Part shown: in pieces, positions 33,173 through 42,568 of the stretch
Position numbering within the stretch: the stretch's first letter is position 1
How the letters are laid out: each line of letters begins with the position of its first letter
Source of the DNA: Pseudomonas cedrina subsp. cedrina
GTDB lineage: Bacteria > Pseudomonadota > Gammaproteobacteria > Pseudomonadales > Pseudomonadaceae
Direction: 5' to 3'
Assembly (NCBI RefSeq): GCF_001983175.1
Contig: NZ_MNPW01000018.1
Span: 36,628-100,627, forward strand
DNA length: 64,000 nucleotides
The notes under the pieces: generated by a model
What the model was told of the DNA's origin: nothing
The model's database searches: none
Seen by the model: the letters and a program-made list of their open reading frames with translations, nothing else
Position numbers and translations under genes: made by a program

Positions 33173-34321
33173 TTACTTATTCCCTAGTCCCGCAATACAC
33201 GGAGAAACAAAAAGCTCACCTTTGTACGCGCCCTGCACGGTGCGCCTGGCGACGATCAGCCACATCAACGCCAACGCCATCACCAGCACACTGCCGAATA
33301 CGCTGAAGAACCCCAGGTGCAACAGGCTCGCCAGCTTCAGGGTCGCCAGCGCATACACACCCAACGGGAAGGTAAACCCCCACCAGCCCAGGTTGAACGG
33401 GATGCCGGCGCGCAGATAACGCAGAGTAATCAGCACCGCGATAAGCATCCACCAGAGGCCGAAGCCCCACAGCGTGATACCTGCCACCAGGCCGAGGCCA
33501 TTGGCCATTTCACCGACACCCGGCAAACCGTTGGCCGCGAAAATCGCCGGCGCATCGCCGCCCAACAGCAGCATGCCGAGCGCACCCGTGCCGATCGGGC
33601 CCAGCGCCAGCCAGCTCGAGGCCGCCATATTGGCGTGGGGCAATTTGTGCAAGGCCATGCGCAGCATCAGGATGGTCAGGATGCTGAACGCCACCGGCAG
33701 GGAAAAAGCCCACAGCACGTAGCTGGTCACCAGCATCACCAGTTGCGCATGGGCGTCAGCCAGGTGCGGCGCGAGCAAGCCACCGCTGGCGGCGGCGACT
33801 TCGGCGGCAACCACCGGCAGCAGCCAGACGGCCGTCATCTGGTCGATGCTATGTTCCTGGCGCGTGAACATCATGAACGGGATGAGCACCCCGCAGGCCA
33901 GCGCCATGGCCACGTCCAGCCACCACAGGGCTTCGGCCAGCGGTATCACGTCGCTGCCCCAGCGCGGCAGGCCGAACAACAGCAAGCCATTGAGAATAGT
34001 CGCAAGGCTCATGGGAATGGTGCCGAAGAACATCGAGACCGTGGAGTGCCCGAAAATCCGCCGAGCCTCGTGGAAAAACATCAGCCAGCGGGCCGCGTAC
34101 AACCCGCTGAACAGGACAAACAGGCCGATGGTGAACAGCCACAGCCCTTCGGCCACGGTGTACAGGCCGAGCCAATCGACGGGCAGTTGCGCCAGGGCCA
34201 GCGCCAGCACGCCGGTGCCCATGGTCGCGGCAAACCAGTTCGGGGTGAACTGGCGGATCACTTCCCGGGGACGGGACAGATGACTGAAGGGTCTGTAGCT
34301 GAGGGTAGTCGAGCAGGTCAT
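33173..34321 (-). CDS. TDT (TehA/SLAC1/Mae1) family transporter
   Basis: 382 residues, ten membrane helices, with family pattern FTPNWFAATMGTGVLALAL at the start and GWWGFTFPLGVYALATLKL near 305-330. TDT proteins carry C4-dicarboxylates, sulfite or tellurite; the full-length form with FTPNWFAATMGTG is close to sulfite-efflux-like members. Substrate not certain. Alone between the MFS-PlsC gene and the cupin gene on the same strand. Confidence 0.9.
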   Translation of the reverse strand: MTCSTTLSYRPFSHLSRPREVIRQFTPNWFAATMGTGVLALALAQLPVDWLGLYTVAEGLWLFTIGLFVLFSGLYAARWLMFFHEARRIFGHSTVSMFFGTIPMSLATILNGLLLFGLPRWGSDVIPLAEALWWLDVAMALACGVLIPFMMFTRQEHSIDQMTAVWLLPVVAAEVAAASGGLLAPHLADAHAQLVMLVTSYVLWAFSLPVAFSILTILMLRMALHKLPHANMAASSWLALGPIGTGALGMLLLGGDAPAIFAANGLPGVGEMANGLGLVAGITLWGFGLWWMLIAVLITLRYLRAGIPFNLGWWGFTFPLGVYALATLKLASLLHLGFFSVFGSVLVMALALMWLIVARRTVQGAYKGELFVSPCIAGLGNK

Positions 34322-34428
34322 GATGGCAATCCTCTTCCTCGTATGAGGGTGAGGCCATGGTAGAACCTGATCGAATATCTATATAACGGGTAATATCTCT
34401 ATCTACTATCTGTTTTACCTATATATCG

Positions 34429-34740
34429 TCAAACGCTGCCTTCGCTTTCAATCACCAGAATACGCGCCGGTCCCTGTGGATGCGCCACGTGCTCGGTGCC
34501 AATGCTGGCGTAAAAAATATCGCCGACTTGCAGTTCCGCCACCTGTTCGAAGCCGTTGTCGCGGTAGTGCATCTGCACCCGACCGTCGAGCACCACGAAC
34601 ACTTCTTCACCGTCGTTGATGTGCCAGCGATACGGTTGGTCCGTCCAGTGCAAACGCGTGGTAATGCCGTTCATAGTGGCGATGTCCAGCGCCTCCCAGG
34701 CACGGCTGCCAGTGAAGTCCTTGCTGCGGATGATCTTCAT
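34429..34740 (-). CDS. Small cupin-domain protein
   Basis: 103 residues making one cupin barrel, with metal-ligand candidates in YRWHINDGEEVFVVLDG and in GTEHVAHP. Such proteins bind a metal and act as isomerases, dioxygenases or sensors. ATG at 34740 gives MKIIRSKDF; the upstream extension is not conserved-looking. It lies 42 bp downstream of the MFS gene on the same strand, so the two may be cotranscribed. Confidence 0.85.
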   Translation of the reverse strand: MKIIRSKDFTGSRAWEALDIATMNGITTRLHWTDQPYRWHINDGEEVFVVLDGRVQMHYRDNGFEQVAELQVGDIFYASIGTEHVAHPQGPARILVIESEGSV

Positions 34741-34782
34741 GCTTGAATCTCGACCAGGCGATAGGGGCACCGATTATACCCA

Positions 34783-35976
34783 TCAGCCCCCTGTCGTCGC
34801 CCTGGCCCGCGCCGAATCCTGCAGCAGCAGACCGATCAGGGCACCGACGGACAACACAATGAGCACCGCGCCGTAGCCATCGGTGGTGGCGATCAGGCCG
34901 AAGCTGCGAATCAAGTTGCCCGCCAGCAGGGACGGCAAACAGAACGCCAGGTAGCTCAACACATAGAACGCCGACATCAGCCCCGCGCGCTCGTGGGGCA
35001 AGGCCAGCGGCACCACGCTGCGCAAGGCACCGAGAAAGCCCGCGCCGAAACCACTGCCGGCGATCAGGGTGGCGACGAAGAACAGCGGCAGGCTGGCGCT
35101 GTGTACGGCCGTGAGGATCAAGGTCACTCCCACGGCCAGCAACCCGGCGCCGAGGCGCAGCACCTTGTCGGCCGGGCGGTTGCGCAACGTGAAGATCATC
35201 AGTGCACCGCTGAGCGTCAGCACCGCCACCAGACCGCCGCCGATCAAATTGGAGGTGGATCCCGTCGCCGCCCGTACCAGCGAGGGCGCCAGCGACAAAT
35301 AAAACCCACCCATTGCCCACACCGCCACATCGACCGGCAAGGCCAGCCACAGTGCCCGGCGTGCTTGCGGCGGTACGTGCAGGGTCGGGCGCAAAGAAGC
35401 GAGTGCGCCGGGGATGCGACTGACGGTTTCCGGCAGGCGCCATACATACACGGCTTGTAACAGCATCAGCGCGAGTAGCATCCAGTAGATCAACTGGGTT
35501 GGCAGAGGCGCGAACTCCACCAGCAAACTACTGCCCATCGCCCCGCAGGCCATCCCGAGCAAAGGCGCTACGCTATTGACCAGCGGCCCCTGCTGGCGAT
35601 CCGTGTCAAGCAAGGCGGCGCCAAGCACGGCGGTGGCCATGCCGGTGGCGAATCCCTGCAGGGTCCGCGCGGCAATCAACCAGGCGACGCTGCCTTCATT
35701 GATGAACAGCAGCATCGCCAGCATATTCAGAAGCAGCGCGGCAAAAATCACTGGCTTGCGCCCCAGATGGTCCGACAGTGAACCCACGGTCAACAGCGCC
35801 ACCAACAGGCTCAAGGCGTAAACCCCGAAAACCAGCGTGAGCATGCCCGCAGAAAAATGCAGGCCTTCCTGATACAGGTGATACAGCGGCGTCGGCGCAC
35901 TGGAGGCCGCGAGAAACGTCAGCAAGGTGATCGCAAGGAACACCAGGCTGGAACGATGAGAAACAGGGCTGGACAT
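34783..35976 (-). CDS. MFS efflux transporter under TetR control
   Basis: 397 residues, twelve helices, MFS motif A as GSLSDHLGRKPV (about 66-78). The style (SSAPTPLYHLYQ...LTLVFGVYALSLL) is that of drug-proton antiporters. ATG at 35976 lies 8 nt behind GGAG; a GTG two codons upstream is less likely. Divergent from a TetR gene with an inverted repeat between them, a common repressor-pump pair. The cupin gene follows. Confidence 0.92.
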   Translation of the reverse strand: MSSPVSHRSSLVFLAITLLTFLAASSAPTPLYHLYQEGLHFSAGMLTLVFGVYALSLLVALLTVGSLSDHLGRKPVIFAALLLNMLAMLLFINEGSVAWLIAARTLQGFATGMATAVLGAALLDTDRQQGPLVNSVAPLLGMACGAMGSSLLVEFAPLPTQLIYWMLLALMLLQAVYVWRLPETVSRIPGALASLRPTLHVPPQARRALWLALPVDVAVWAMGGFYLSLAPSLVRAATGSTSNLIGGGLVAVLTLSGALMIFTLRNRPADKVLRLGAGLLAVGVTLILTAVHSASLPLFFVATLIAGSGFGAGFLGALRSVVPLALPHERAGLMSAFYVLSYLAFCLPSLLAGNLIRSFGLIATTDGYGAVLIVLSVGALIGLLLQDSARARATTGG

Positions 35977-35990
35977 GGGCACGCTCCGCT

Positions 35991-36009
35991 AAAGCTAATA
36001 TTTTGCTTT
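35991..36009. promoter_or_regulatory. Inverted repeat AAAGC/GCTTT, candidate TetR operator
   Basis: AAAGC (35991-35995) and GCTTT (36005-36009) flank an AT-rich 9-base centre in the 91-bp divergent gap. A second, looser AAAGC...CTTTG lies near 36035. Fits a TetR dimer site; inference. Confidence 0.4.
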
Positions 36010-36067
36010 TGCGGAGTGTGCTACCCGAGAGCGCTTAAAGCAAATTCTTTGTGTTAAGGTTTTACGT

Positions 36068-36607
36068 ATGGCAATTAAAGAAGGCCTTCGCCCGGGGGGC
36101 CGCAGTGCCCGGGTCCAGGAATCAGTGCATAACGCCACGCGTGAACTGCTGCAAGCCCATGAGCGCTCCAGTGTCACCGTGCCGATGATTGCCGCTCGCG
36201 CGGGGGTTACGCCTTCGACCATTTACCGGCGCTGGGGCGACCTCTCGGCGTTGCTCGCGGACGTGGCTTTGGCACGCATGCGCCCGGACAGCGAGCCTGC
36301 CAACACCGGCAGCCTGCGCGGCGACTTGCGGGCCTGGGCCGAGCAGTACCTGGATGAAATGAGTTCGGAGCCGGGGCGCAACATGATGCGTGACGTGCAA
36401 TGCAGCGTGACGCCGGGGTATTGCGTGAGCATCCTGAGCGGGCAGCTGCAGACGATTGTTGATCGCTACCCGAATGACTTGCGACCCAGCGTGGACCACC
36501 TGATCAACCTGTTGGCGGCGCCGACGGTGTTTCGCATCCTGTTCTCGACTACGCCGCCGACGGTCGAGGAACTGCATGCACTGATCGAACTGGCCCTGAA
36601 AAACTAA
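36068..36607 (+). CDS. TetR/AcrR family transcriptional regulator
   Basis: 179 residues. N-terminal HTH (SVTVPMIAARAGVTPSTIYRRWGDLSALL, shown in part as AARAGVTPSTIYRRWG, about 42-57) and a helical ligand domain. Divergent from the MFS pump at 34783, which it very likely represses until a pump substrate binds. A REPIN follows. Confidence 0.94.
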   Translation: MAIKEGLRPGGRSARVQESVHNATRELLQAHERSSVTVPMIAARAGVTPSTIYRRWGDLSALLADVALARMRPDSEPANTGSLRGDLRAWAEQYLDEMSSEPGRNMMRDVQCSVTPGYCVSILSGQLQTIVDRYPNDLRPSVDHLINLLAAPTVFRILFSTTPPTVEELHALIELALKN

Positions 36608-36627
36608 AGGCCGTACGCAGATCAAAC

Positions 36628-36714
36628 TGTGGGAGCTGGCTTGCCTGCGATGCAGACACCTCGGTACATCAGGCACACCGATTTGATGCCATCGCAGGCA
36701 AGCCAGCTCCCACA
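36628..36714. repeat. REPIN (GTGGGAGC family)
   Basis: TGTGGGAGCTGGCTTGCCTG and its complement around a spacer. Lies between the TetR gene and the bidirectional terminator of the ABC-2 operon. Confidence 0.9.
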
Positions 36715-36736
36715 TTTGTTTTGTGTATCTCCAAAA

Positions 36737-36763
36737 AAATGGCCTCACAGGGAGGCCATTTTT
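36737..36763. terminator. Bidirectional intrinsic terminator
   Basis: AAAATGGCCTC/GAGGCCATTTT arms with A and T tracts on both sides, between the convergent TetR and ABC permease genes. Confidence 0.88.
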
Positions 36764-36778
36764 ATGGAGCGTCAGCGG

Positions 36779-37558
36779 TCAGGTACGCATACCGCGCCCG
36801 CTCACTAGCAATTTCGTGCAACCGATATACAACACCACGGTCGCCACCAGCATGAAGGTGATCGCCACACTGATCTTGATATCCGACACCCCCAGGATGC
36901 CGTAGCGGAAGGCGTTGACCATGTGCAGCACCGGGTTGGCCAGCGACACGGTCTGCCAGAACGGCGGCAGCAGGGTAATGGAGTAGAACACCCCGCCCAG
37001 GTAGGTCAGCGGCGTCAGCACGAAGGTCGGGATGATCGAGATGTCATCGAAGTTGCGCGCGAACACCGCATTGATGAAGCCCAGCAGCGAAAAAATCGTC
37101 GCCGTGAGTACCACCACCAGGATGGTGACCCCGAGGTGATGCACCTGCAGGTGGGTGAAGAACAGCGACAACAGGGTCACGATCACGCCGACCATCAGGC
37201 CACGCAGCACGCCGCCCAGGGTATAGCCGATCAGGATAGTGTGCGGCGACACCGGCGATACCATCAGCTCTTCGATGGAGCGCTGGAATTTGCTGCCGAA
37301 GAAACTGGAGACCACGTTGCCGTAGGAGTTGGTGATCACTGACATCATGATCAGGCCCGGCACGATGTACTCCATGTAGGTGAACCCCCCCATGTCGCCG
37401 ATCTGCCGACCGATCAGGTTACCGAAGATCACGAAGTACAAGACCATGGTGATCGCCGGCGGCAGCAGGGTCTGCGGCCAGATCCGGGTAAAGCGCTTCA
37501 CTTCGCGATAGACGATGGTTTGCAGCGCGACGAGGTTGGGTTGCAGTTCGGAACTCAT
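36779..37558 (-). CDS. ABC-2 type exporter permease (YadH-like)
   Basis: 259 residues, six membrane helices with the ABC-2 pattern YREVKRFTRIWPQTLLPPAI, LIMMSVITNSYGNV and PLTYLGGVFYSI. Forms the channel of an exporter with the ATPase encoded just upstream, whose stop it overlaps by 4 bp. Substrate unknown; the PA2811/PA2812 and YadGH systems, which this resembles, are also uncharacterised as far as I know. Confidence 0.92.
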   Translation of the reverse strand: MSSELQPNLVALQTIVYREVKRFTRIWPQTLLPPAITMVLYFVIFGNLIGRQIGDMGGFTYMEYIVPGLIMMSVITNSYGNVVSSFFGSKFQRSIEELMVSPVSPHTILIGYTLGGVLRGLMVGVIVTLLSLFFTHLQVHHLGVTILVVVLTATIFSLLGFINAVFARNFDDISIIPTFVLTPLTYLGGVFYSITLLPPFWQTVSLANPVLHMVNAFRYGILGVSDIKISVAITFMLVATVVLYIGCTKLLVSGRGMRT

Positions 37559-38487
37559 ACCGCCACCTTCGCCAGATTTTTCTCCACCAGGGACACGAAC
37601 AACTCCTCAAGGCGATTGGTTTTATTACGCAGGCTCAACACTTCGATGCTCTGGGCCGCCAACTGCGTGAACAGCGCGGTGATGCCCATGGCTTTGTCCA
37701 CCTGCACTTCCAGGGTGTGGCTGTCGACCAGGCGGCTCGGGTAGCCGAGCAACTGCGGCGGTATCGACAGGTTGTTTTTCAGGTCGAGCAAGAAGGTTTC
37801 CACATGCAACTGGCCCAGCAGGTTACGCATGCTGGTGTTCTCGACAATGGTGCCGTGGTCGATGATGCCGATGTTGCGGCACAACTGCTCAGCCTCTTCC
37901 AGGTAGTGAGTGGTGAGGATGATGGTGATGCCCTTCTCGTTCAGCTCGGTGAGAAAGGTCCACATCGAGCGACGCAGCTCGATGTCCACGCCCGCGGTGG
38001 GCTCGTCGAGGATCAGCAGGCGCGGTTCATGCACCAGCGCGCGGGCGATCATCAGGCGGCGCTTCATGCCACCGGACAACGAACGCGAAGGCACATCACG
38101 CTTGTCCCACAGGCCCAGCTGAGTCAGGTACTGCTCGGCGCGTTCCTTGGCGACTTTCATCGGGATGCCGTAGTAGCCGGCCTGGGTCACGACGATGTCG
38201 AAGGTCTTTTCAAACTGGTTGAAATTGAATTCCTGGGGCACCACGCCGATGGAGCGCTTGAGCGCCGCCGGGGATTTGTCCAGGTCATGGCCGAAGATAT
38301 TCACCGTGCCGCTGGTCTTGTTGACCAGGGTCGAGAGGATACCGATGGTGGTGGATTTGCCGGCGCCGTTGGGGCCGAGCAAGGCAAAGAAGTCACCTTC
38401 GGCAACGTCCAGATCGATACCACTCAGGGCCTGGAAACCGTTGCCGTAGGTTTTGGTTAGCTGCCGGATGGACAGAGCGGAACTCAT
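37555..38487 (-). CDS. ABC-2 type exporter ATPase (YadG-like)
   Basis: 310 residues. Walker A GPNGAGKS, signature LSGGMKRR, Walker B LLILDEP and switch His in TTHYLEEAEQL. Powers the permease encoded by the overlapping downstream gene. Followed and preceded by genes in the order I recall from PA2811-PA2815 of P. aeruginosa. Confidence 0.94.
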   Translation of the reverse strand: MSSALSIRQLTKTYGNGFQALSGIDLDVAEGDFFALLGPNGAGKSTTIGILSTLVNKTSGTVNIFGHDLDKSPAALKRSIGVVPQEFNFNQFEKTFDIVVTQAGYYGIPMKVAKERAEQYLTQLGLWDKRDVPSRSLSGGMKRRLMIARALVHEPRLLILDEPTAGVDIELRRSMWTFLTELNEKGITIILTTHYLEEAEQLCRNIGIIDHGTIVENTSMRNLLGQLHVETFLLDLKNNLSIPPQLLGYPSRLVDSHTLEVQVDKAMGITALFTQLAAQSIEVLSLRNKTNRLEELFVSLVEKNLAKVAV

Positions 38488-38535
38488 ATCGGATTACGCA
38501 CCAAAGAAGGGAATAGAAAGAGTAGATGAGGGCGA

Positions 38536-38559
38536 ACCGCAGGTAGTTCAACCTGCGGT
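38536..38559. other. Perfect 9-bp inverted repeat between GST and ABC genes
   Basis: ACCGCAGGT-AGTTCA-ACCTGCGGT. No T run on either side, so it is more likely an operator or RNA stem in front of the ABC operon than a terminator. Confidence 0.4.
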
Positions 38560-38622
38560 GCATGGCGGGCATGGTGCTTGCCCGCGCGGCACAAGTACAG
38601 TCACCTGCATTAATAGTCAGTA

Positions 38623-39240
38623 TCAGGTCAACGCGGTCATGACGGCTGTGCGGTAGGCCGGACGTTGTTGCAGGCGCTGGTACCAGGCCTCCAGATGCGG
38701 CATTGAAGGCCTTTCGATGGGCATTTCAAACCAGGCGTAAATAAAGCAGCCCAGCGGGATATCGCCCATGCCGAACGCTTGGCCGGACAGGTAAGGCTGT
38801 TCGGCGAGGGCCTGGTCGACCGTGGTGAGCGCATCGATACAGGCTTGGCGCCCGGCGTTGATACTGTCCCAGTTCTGCTTGTCGGCCGGTGTGCGCAGGA
38901 TGCCCCAGAACACCGCCTTGAACGGATCGGCGAGCGTGGACGTGGTCCAGTCCATCCATTTTTCGGCACTGGCCCGGGCTTGCAGGTCGTTCGGGTAAAA
39001 GTCCGATGCATGCCTGGCGCATAGATAACGCACGATGGTGTTGGATTCCCACAACACAAAATCACCGTCCTCGATCATCGGCACCCGGCCATTAGGGTTC
39101 AGGGCCCGGTACTGCGGTGTATCGACCACCCCAAACGCCCCGCCCGCATCAATGGCTTGATAGTCCAGACCGAGTTCCTCGGCGCACCACAGCACTTTCC
39201 TGACGTTTGATGAATTTTTACGACCCCAGATCTTCAGCAT
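38623..39240 (-). CDS. Glutathione S-transferase
   Basis: 205 residues. Thioredoxin-like N-domain with KIWGRKNSSNVRKVLWCAEEL (catalytic Ser/Asn region near 9-12), GRVPMIEDGDFVLWESNTIVRYL (glutathione-binding Ser), and an all-helical C-domain. Conjugates glutathione to electrophiles in the cytoplasm. ATG at 39240 gives MLKIWGRKNSS, the usual start. Confidence 0.93.
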   Translation of the reverse strand: MLKIWGRKNSSNVRKVLWCAEELGLDYQAIDAGGAFGVVDTPQYRALNPNGRVPMIEDGDFVLWESNTIVRYLCARHASDFYPNDLQARASAEKWMDWTTSTLADPFKAVFWGILRTPADKQNWDSINAGRQACIDALTTVDQALAEQPYLSGQAFGMGDIPLGCFIYAWFEMPIERPSMPHLEAWYQRLQQRPAYRTAVMTALT

Positions 39241-39296
39241 GACCGCGCCTTTAGTGTTTATGAACATGGCTGGATGACGCAGCAGCATACGCCGGT

Positions 39297-39449
39297 TTAC
39301 CTGTGGCTTGAATCGGTTAGCAACGCCCCATCAACGCTGACTGACGGGTCACTTGGATACCTGCGGGGCCCATGCGGTTTTCCGGCGAACTCCACCACCG
39401 CAGGGTGGTCACTATCGATGAAGCGGCTGGGATGCAAGTACATGTCCAT
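39297..39449 (-). pseudogene. Transglutaminase-like protein remnant (N-terminus only)
   Basis: A 50-codon minus frame begins MDMYLHPSRFIDSDHPAVVE, which I recognise as the N-terminal signature of Pseudomonas transglutaminase-like proteins (YLxPSRFIDSDHPAVxxFA). After EFAGKPHG the match is lost and no cysteine-protease core follows. It is therefore a 5' remnant of a deleted gene, filling the 350-bp gap between GST and FadE genes. Confidence 0.5.
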
Positions 39450-39594
39450 GGCGCACATCGCCCCGATTCGGCCCAATGTCGGCGCCTATTGCCAGGTGCT
39501 GCAGTACAACTTGTAACACCCTGATCACCCCGCTTGTTCGGATGCCGACTAAGCTCCCTGGTGGTTTCGCCCCTGGTTTCACGGAGGATTGAAT

Positions 39595-42042
39595 ATGCTG
39601 TTGTTGTGGATACTGGTTCTGGTGGTCGGCATCGCCTACCTCGCACACCGCCGCGTCGCGCCCCTGCCCGCCCTGGGCGTGGTTGCCGTCTACCTGCTGG
39701 CGATGGGCGCCTGGAGCCACGCACCGGGTTGGCTGCTGCTGGTTTTCTGGGTGCTGATCGCACTGGTCGCCGCGCCGTTGCTGCTGCCTGACCTGCGCCG
39801 CCAATACTTCACCAGGCCGCTGTTCAGCTGGTTCCAGAAAGTCCTGCCGCCGATGTCCGAGACCGAGCGCGACGCCATCGATGCCGGCACCGTATGGTGG
39901 GACGGCGAACTGTTCAGCGGTCGCCCCGACTGGGACAAATTGCTGGCCTACCCCAAGGTGCAACTGACCGAAGAGGAACAGGCCTTCATCGACGGCCCTA
40001 CCGAAGAACTCTGCGCCATGGTCAGCGACTGGGAGATCGGCCAGGCCATGGACCTGCCGCCCGCCGCATGGGAGCACATCAAGACCCATGGCTTCTTTGC
40101 CCTGATCATTCCCAAGGAGTATGGCGGCAAGGGCTTCTCCGCCTATGCCCATTCCCAGGTCGCGATGAAACTCGCGACCCGCAGCGGTGACCTGGCGTCC
40201 ACCGTGATGGTGCCCAACTCACTGGGCCCGGCCGAACTGCTGCTGCACTACGGCACCGACGAACAACGCAACCACTACCTGCCGCGCCTGGCGCGCGGCG
40301 ATGACATCCCGTGCTTCGCATTGACCGGCCCGTTGGCGGGTTCCGATGCTGGCGCGATGCCCGATACCGGCGTGATCTGCAAAGGTGAATGGGAAGGCAA
40401 GGAAACCCTGGGCCTGCGTTTGAATTGGGAAAAACGCTACATCACCCTCGGCCCTGTTGCGACCCTGCTGGGGCTGGCGTTCAAGGCCTACGACCCGGAC
40501 CACCTGCTGGGTGAAGAGGAAGACCTGGGCATCAGCCTGGCATTGATCCCGACCGACACCCCAGGGGTGGAAATCGGCCGCCGTCACCTGCCCCTCGGCG
40601 CCGCTTTCATGAACGGTCCCAATTCCGGCAAGGATGTGTTCATCCCCCTGCAATACCTGATCGGCGGCCAGGAGATGCTCGGCAAAGGCTGGATGATGCT
40701 GATGAACTGCCTCTCCGTCGGCCGTTCGATTTCCCTGCCCGCCGTGGGCACCGGCGCGGCCAAATTCACCAGCCTGGTCACCGGCCAATACGCCCAGGTA
40801 CGCGAACAATTCAACGTGCCATTGTCCGCCTTTGAAGGTATCCAGGAGGCCCTGGCCCGCATCGGCGGCAATGCCTGGCTGATGGACAGCGCGCGCATGC
40901 TCACCGCCAATGCAGTGGACCTGGGGGAAAAACCTTCGGTGCTGTCGGCGATCCTCAAGTACCACCTCACCGAGCGTGGTCGCGAATGCATCAGCCACGC
41001 CATGGATGTGCATGGCGGCAAGGGCATCATCATGGGCCCGAACAACTACCTGGGTCGCAGCTGGCAAGGCGCGCCGATCTTCATCACGGTGGAAGGCGCG
41101 AATATCCTCTCGCGCAACCTGATGATCTTCGGCCAGGGCGCCATTCGTTGCCATCCTTTCGTGCTCAAGGAAATGGCCCTGGCCGGTCGCGAAGACCACG
41201 ACCAGGCGCTGAAGGAGTTCGATGGCCTGCTGATGCAGCATATCGGTTTTGCCGTGAGCAACGCCGCCAGCACGCTGGTGCTGAACCTTGGCGTGGGTCG
41301 CTTCGAAAAAGCCCCTGGCAACCGTTTGAGCCAGGGCTACTTCCGCGCACTCAACCGTCAGGCTGCCGCCTTTGCGCTGTTGGCCGACCTCAGCATGATG
41401 CTGCTGGGTGGCGAGCTGAAGCGCCGCGAACGCCTGTCGGCACGCCTGGGCGATGTGCTGAGCCATATGTACCTGGCGTCGGCCGCGCTCAAGCGTTATC
41501 ACGACCTTGATTCGCCGGATCACCTGGAGCCACTGTTTGCCTGGGCCATGGAAGAAAGCCTCGGTCAATCGGAACGCGCACTGGATGAACTGCTGAGCAA
41601 CTTCCCGAACAAAATCCTGGGCTGCCTCCTGCGGGTCATCGTGTTCCCGTTCGGCCGTCGCCACACCGGGCCGTCCGACGCACTGGATGCCGAAGTCGCC
41701 GCAGTGATCGGCCGGGCCAAAGGCGATCCGACCCTGGAAGAGTTACTGGCCGGCTGCTACCGCCCGCAATCGGCGCAAGATCCGGTTGGCGCCCTGCAAC
41801 AGGCCTACGACCTGCTCGGCGCCAGCCATCCCCTGCAGAAAAAACTGCACGCCGCGCTCAAGAGCGGCCAGGTCAAACCGACTGCCGGGGAGCACGCCAT
41901 CGATGCCGCGCTGCACGCCGGGGTACTGCAACCTGCCGAGGCGCAAACCCTGCGTGATGCCGAAGCCGCACGCCGCAAGGTCATTGATGTGGACGACTTC
42001 AGCAAGGAAGAGCTGACCCAGGCCGGGGGTAAAGTCCGCTGA
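39595..42042 (+). CDS. fadE: Acyl-CoA dehydrogenase FadE
   Basis: 815 residues, the length of FadE (not the 380-residue short type). N-terminal membrane-active hydrophobic segment (MLLLWILVLVVGIAYLAHRR, a second near 35-55), the dehydrogenase core (FFALIIPKEYGGKGFSAYAH, FALTGPLAGSDAGAMPD, DVHGGKGIIMGPNNYLGR) and the C-terminal FadE-specific domain. Catalyses the first step of fatty acid beta-oxidation. ATG at 39595 follows GGAGG. A strong terminator follows, so the next gene has its own promoter or read-through. Confidence 0.95.
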   Translation: MLLLWILVLVVGIAYLAHRRVAPLPALGVVAVYLLAMGAWSHAPGWLLLVFWVLIALVAAPLLLPDLRRQYFTRPLFSWFQKVLPPMSETERDAIDAGTVWWDGELFSGRPDWDKLLAYPKVQLTEEEQAFIDGPTEELCAMVSDWEIGQAMDLPPAAWEHIKTHGFFALIIPKEYGGKGFSAYAHSQVAMKLATRSGDLASTVMVPNSLGPAELLLHYGTDEQRNHYLPRLARGDDIPCFALTGPLAGSDAGAMPDTGVICKGEWEGKETLGLRLNWEKRYITLGPVATLLGLAFKAYDPDHLLGEEEDLGISLALIPTDTPGVEIGRRHLPLGAAFMNGPNSGKDVFIPLQYLIGGQEMLGKGWMMLMNCLSVGRSISLPAVGTGAAKFTSLVTGQYAQVREQFNVPLSAFEGIQEALARIGGNAWLMDSARMLTANAVDLGEKPSVLSAILKYHLTERGRECISHAMDVHGGKGIIMGPNNYLGRSWQGAPIFITVEGANILSRNLMIFGQGAIRCHPFVLKEMALAGREDHDQALKEFDGLLMQHIGFAVSNAASTLVLNLGVGRFEKAPGNRLSQGYFRALNRQAAAFALLADLSMMLLGGELKRRERLSARLGDVLSHMYLASAALKRYHDLDSPDHLEPLFAWAMEESLGQSERALDELLSNFPNKILGCLLRVIVFPFGRRHTGPSDALDAEVAAVIGRAKGDPTLEELLAGCYRPQSAQDPVGALQQAYDLLGASHPLQKKLHAALKSGQVKPTAGEHAIDAALHAGVLQPAEAQTLRDAEAARRKVIDVDDFSKEELTQAGGKVR

Positions 42043-42057
42043 TTCCGACGGTCATAT

Positions 42058-42098
42058 AAAAACGGGCGCGAGAGCTATATACTCTCGCGCCCGTTTTT
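42058..42098. terminator. Strong intrinsic terminator after fadE
   Basis: Perfect 17-bp arms (AAAAACGGGCGCGAGAG and complement) around a 7-base loop, with A and T tracts on both sides. It lies only 20 bp before the next start codon. Confidence 0.9.
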
Positions 42099-42117
42099 GC
42101 TTTAGAGGACTTATCTC

Positions 42118-42525
42118 GTGTCCAACGTCGTTGCCGATCATCTCGTCTTGCTCGACCACTTGCGCAGCATCCTGGTTGCCGTCGGCGAAGCCGAACAGGT
42201 ACCCGAGGAAAGCCATCTGCTGTTTCTGGAGCGTTTCGACGAATTGCGCGCCCTGCTGCCGATCGATCCGATCGAAAGCCAGTACCTGGGCCAGGATATG
42301 ATGAGCCAGGTCATCCTGCGGTACCCGCAAATTGCCCACCTGGTGCCGCGCGACCTGCTGTGGTTCTTTGGCGGTGACTGCCTGCACTTCATGCCGGACG
42401 AAGAACTGGACCTGTACCAGGCCCTGGAAGAGCGTCGCTTCGAAGCCGAACAGAACGACGAACCGTTCGACTGGAACCAGGAAAAACAGCTGCTGGCCAT
42501 GCCGCAAGACCAGAGCAAGCACTGA
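42118..42525 (+). CDS. PA2817-family conserved protein
   Basis: 135 residues, acidic, no signal or membrane segment. I recall this as the small protein family found downstream of the FadE gene in Pseudomonas (named after PA2817); function unknown. GTG start at 42118 with AGAGGA 9 nt upstream. A terminator separates it from fadE, so it may be read only partly with it. Confidence 0.8.
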   Translation: MSNVVADHLVLLDHLRSILVAVGEAEQVPEESHLLFLERFDELRALLPIDPIESQYLGQDMMSQVILRYPQIAHLVPRDLLWFFGGDCLHFMPDEELDLYQALEERRFEAEQNDEPFDWNQEKQLLAMPQDQSKH

Positions 42526-42568
42526 TACCTGTGGAAGCTACACTTCCTTCAGAGGCTGACAAATTTCG

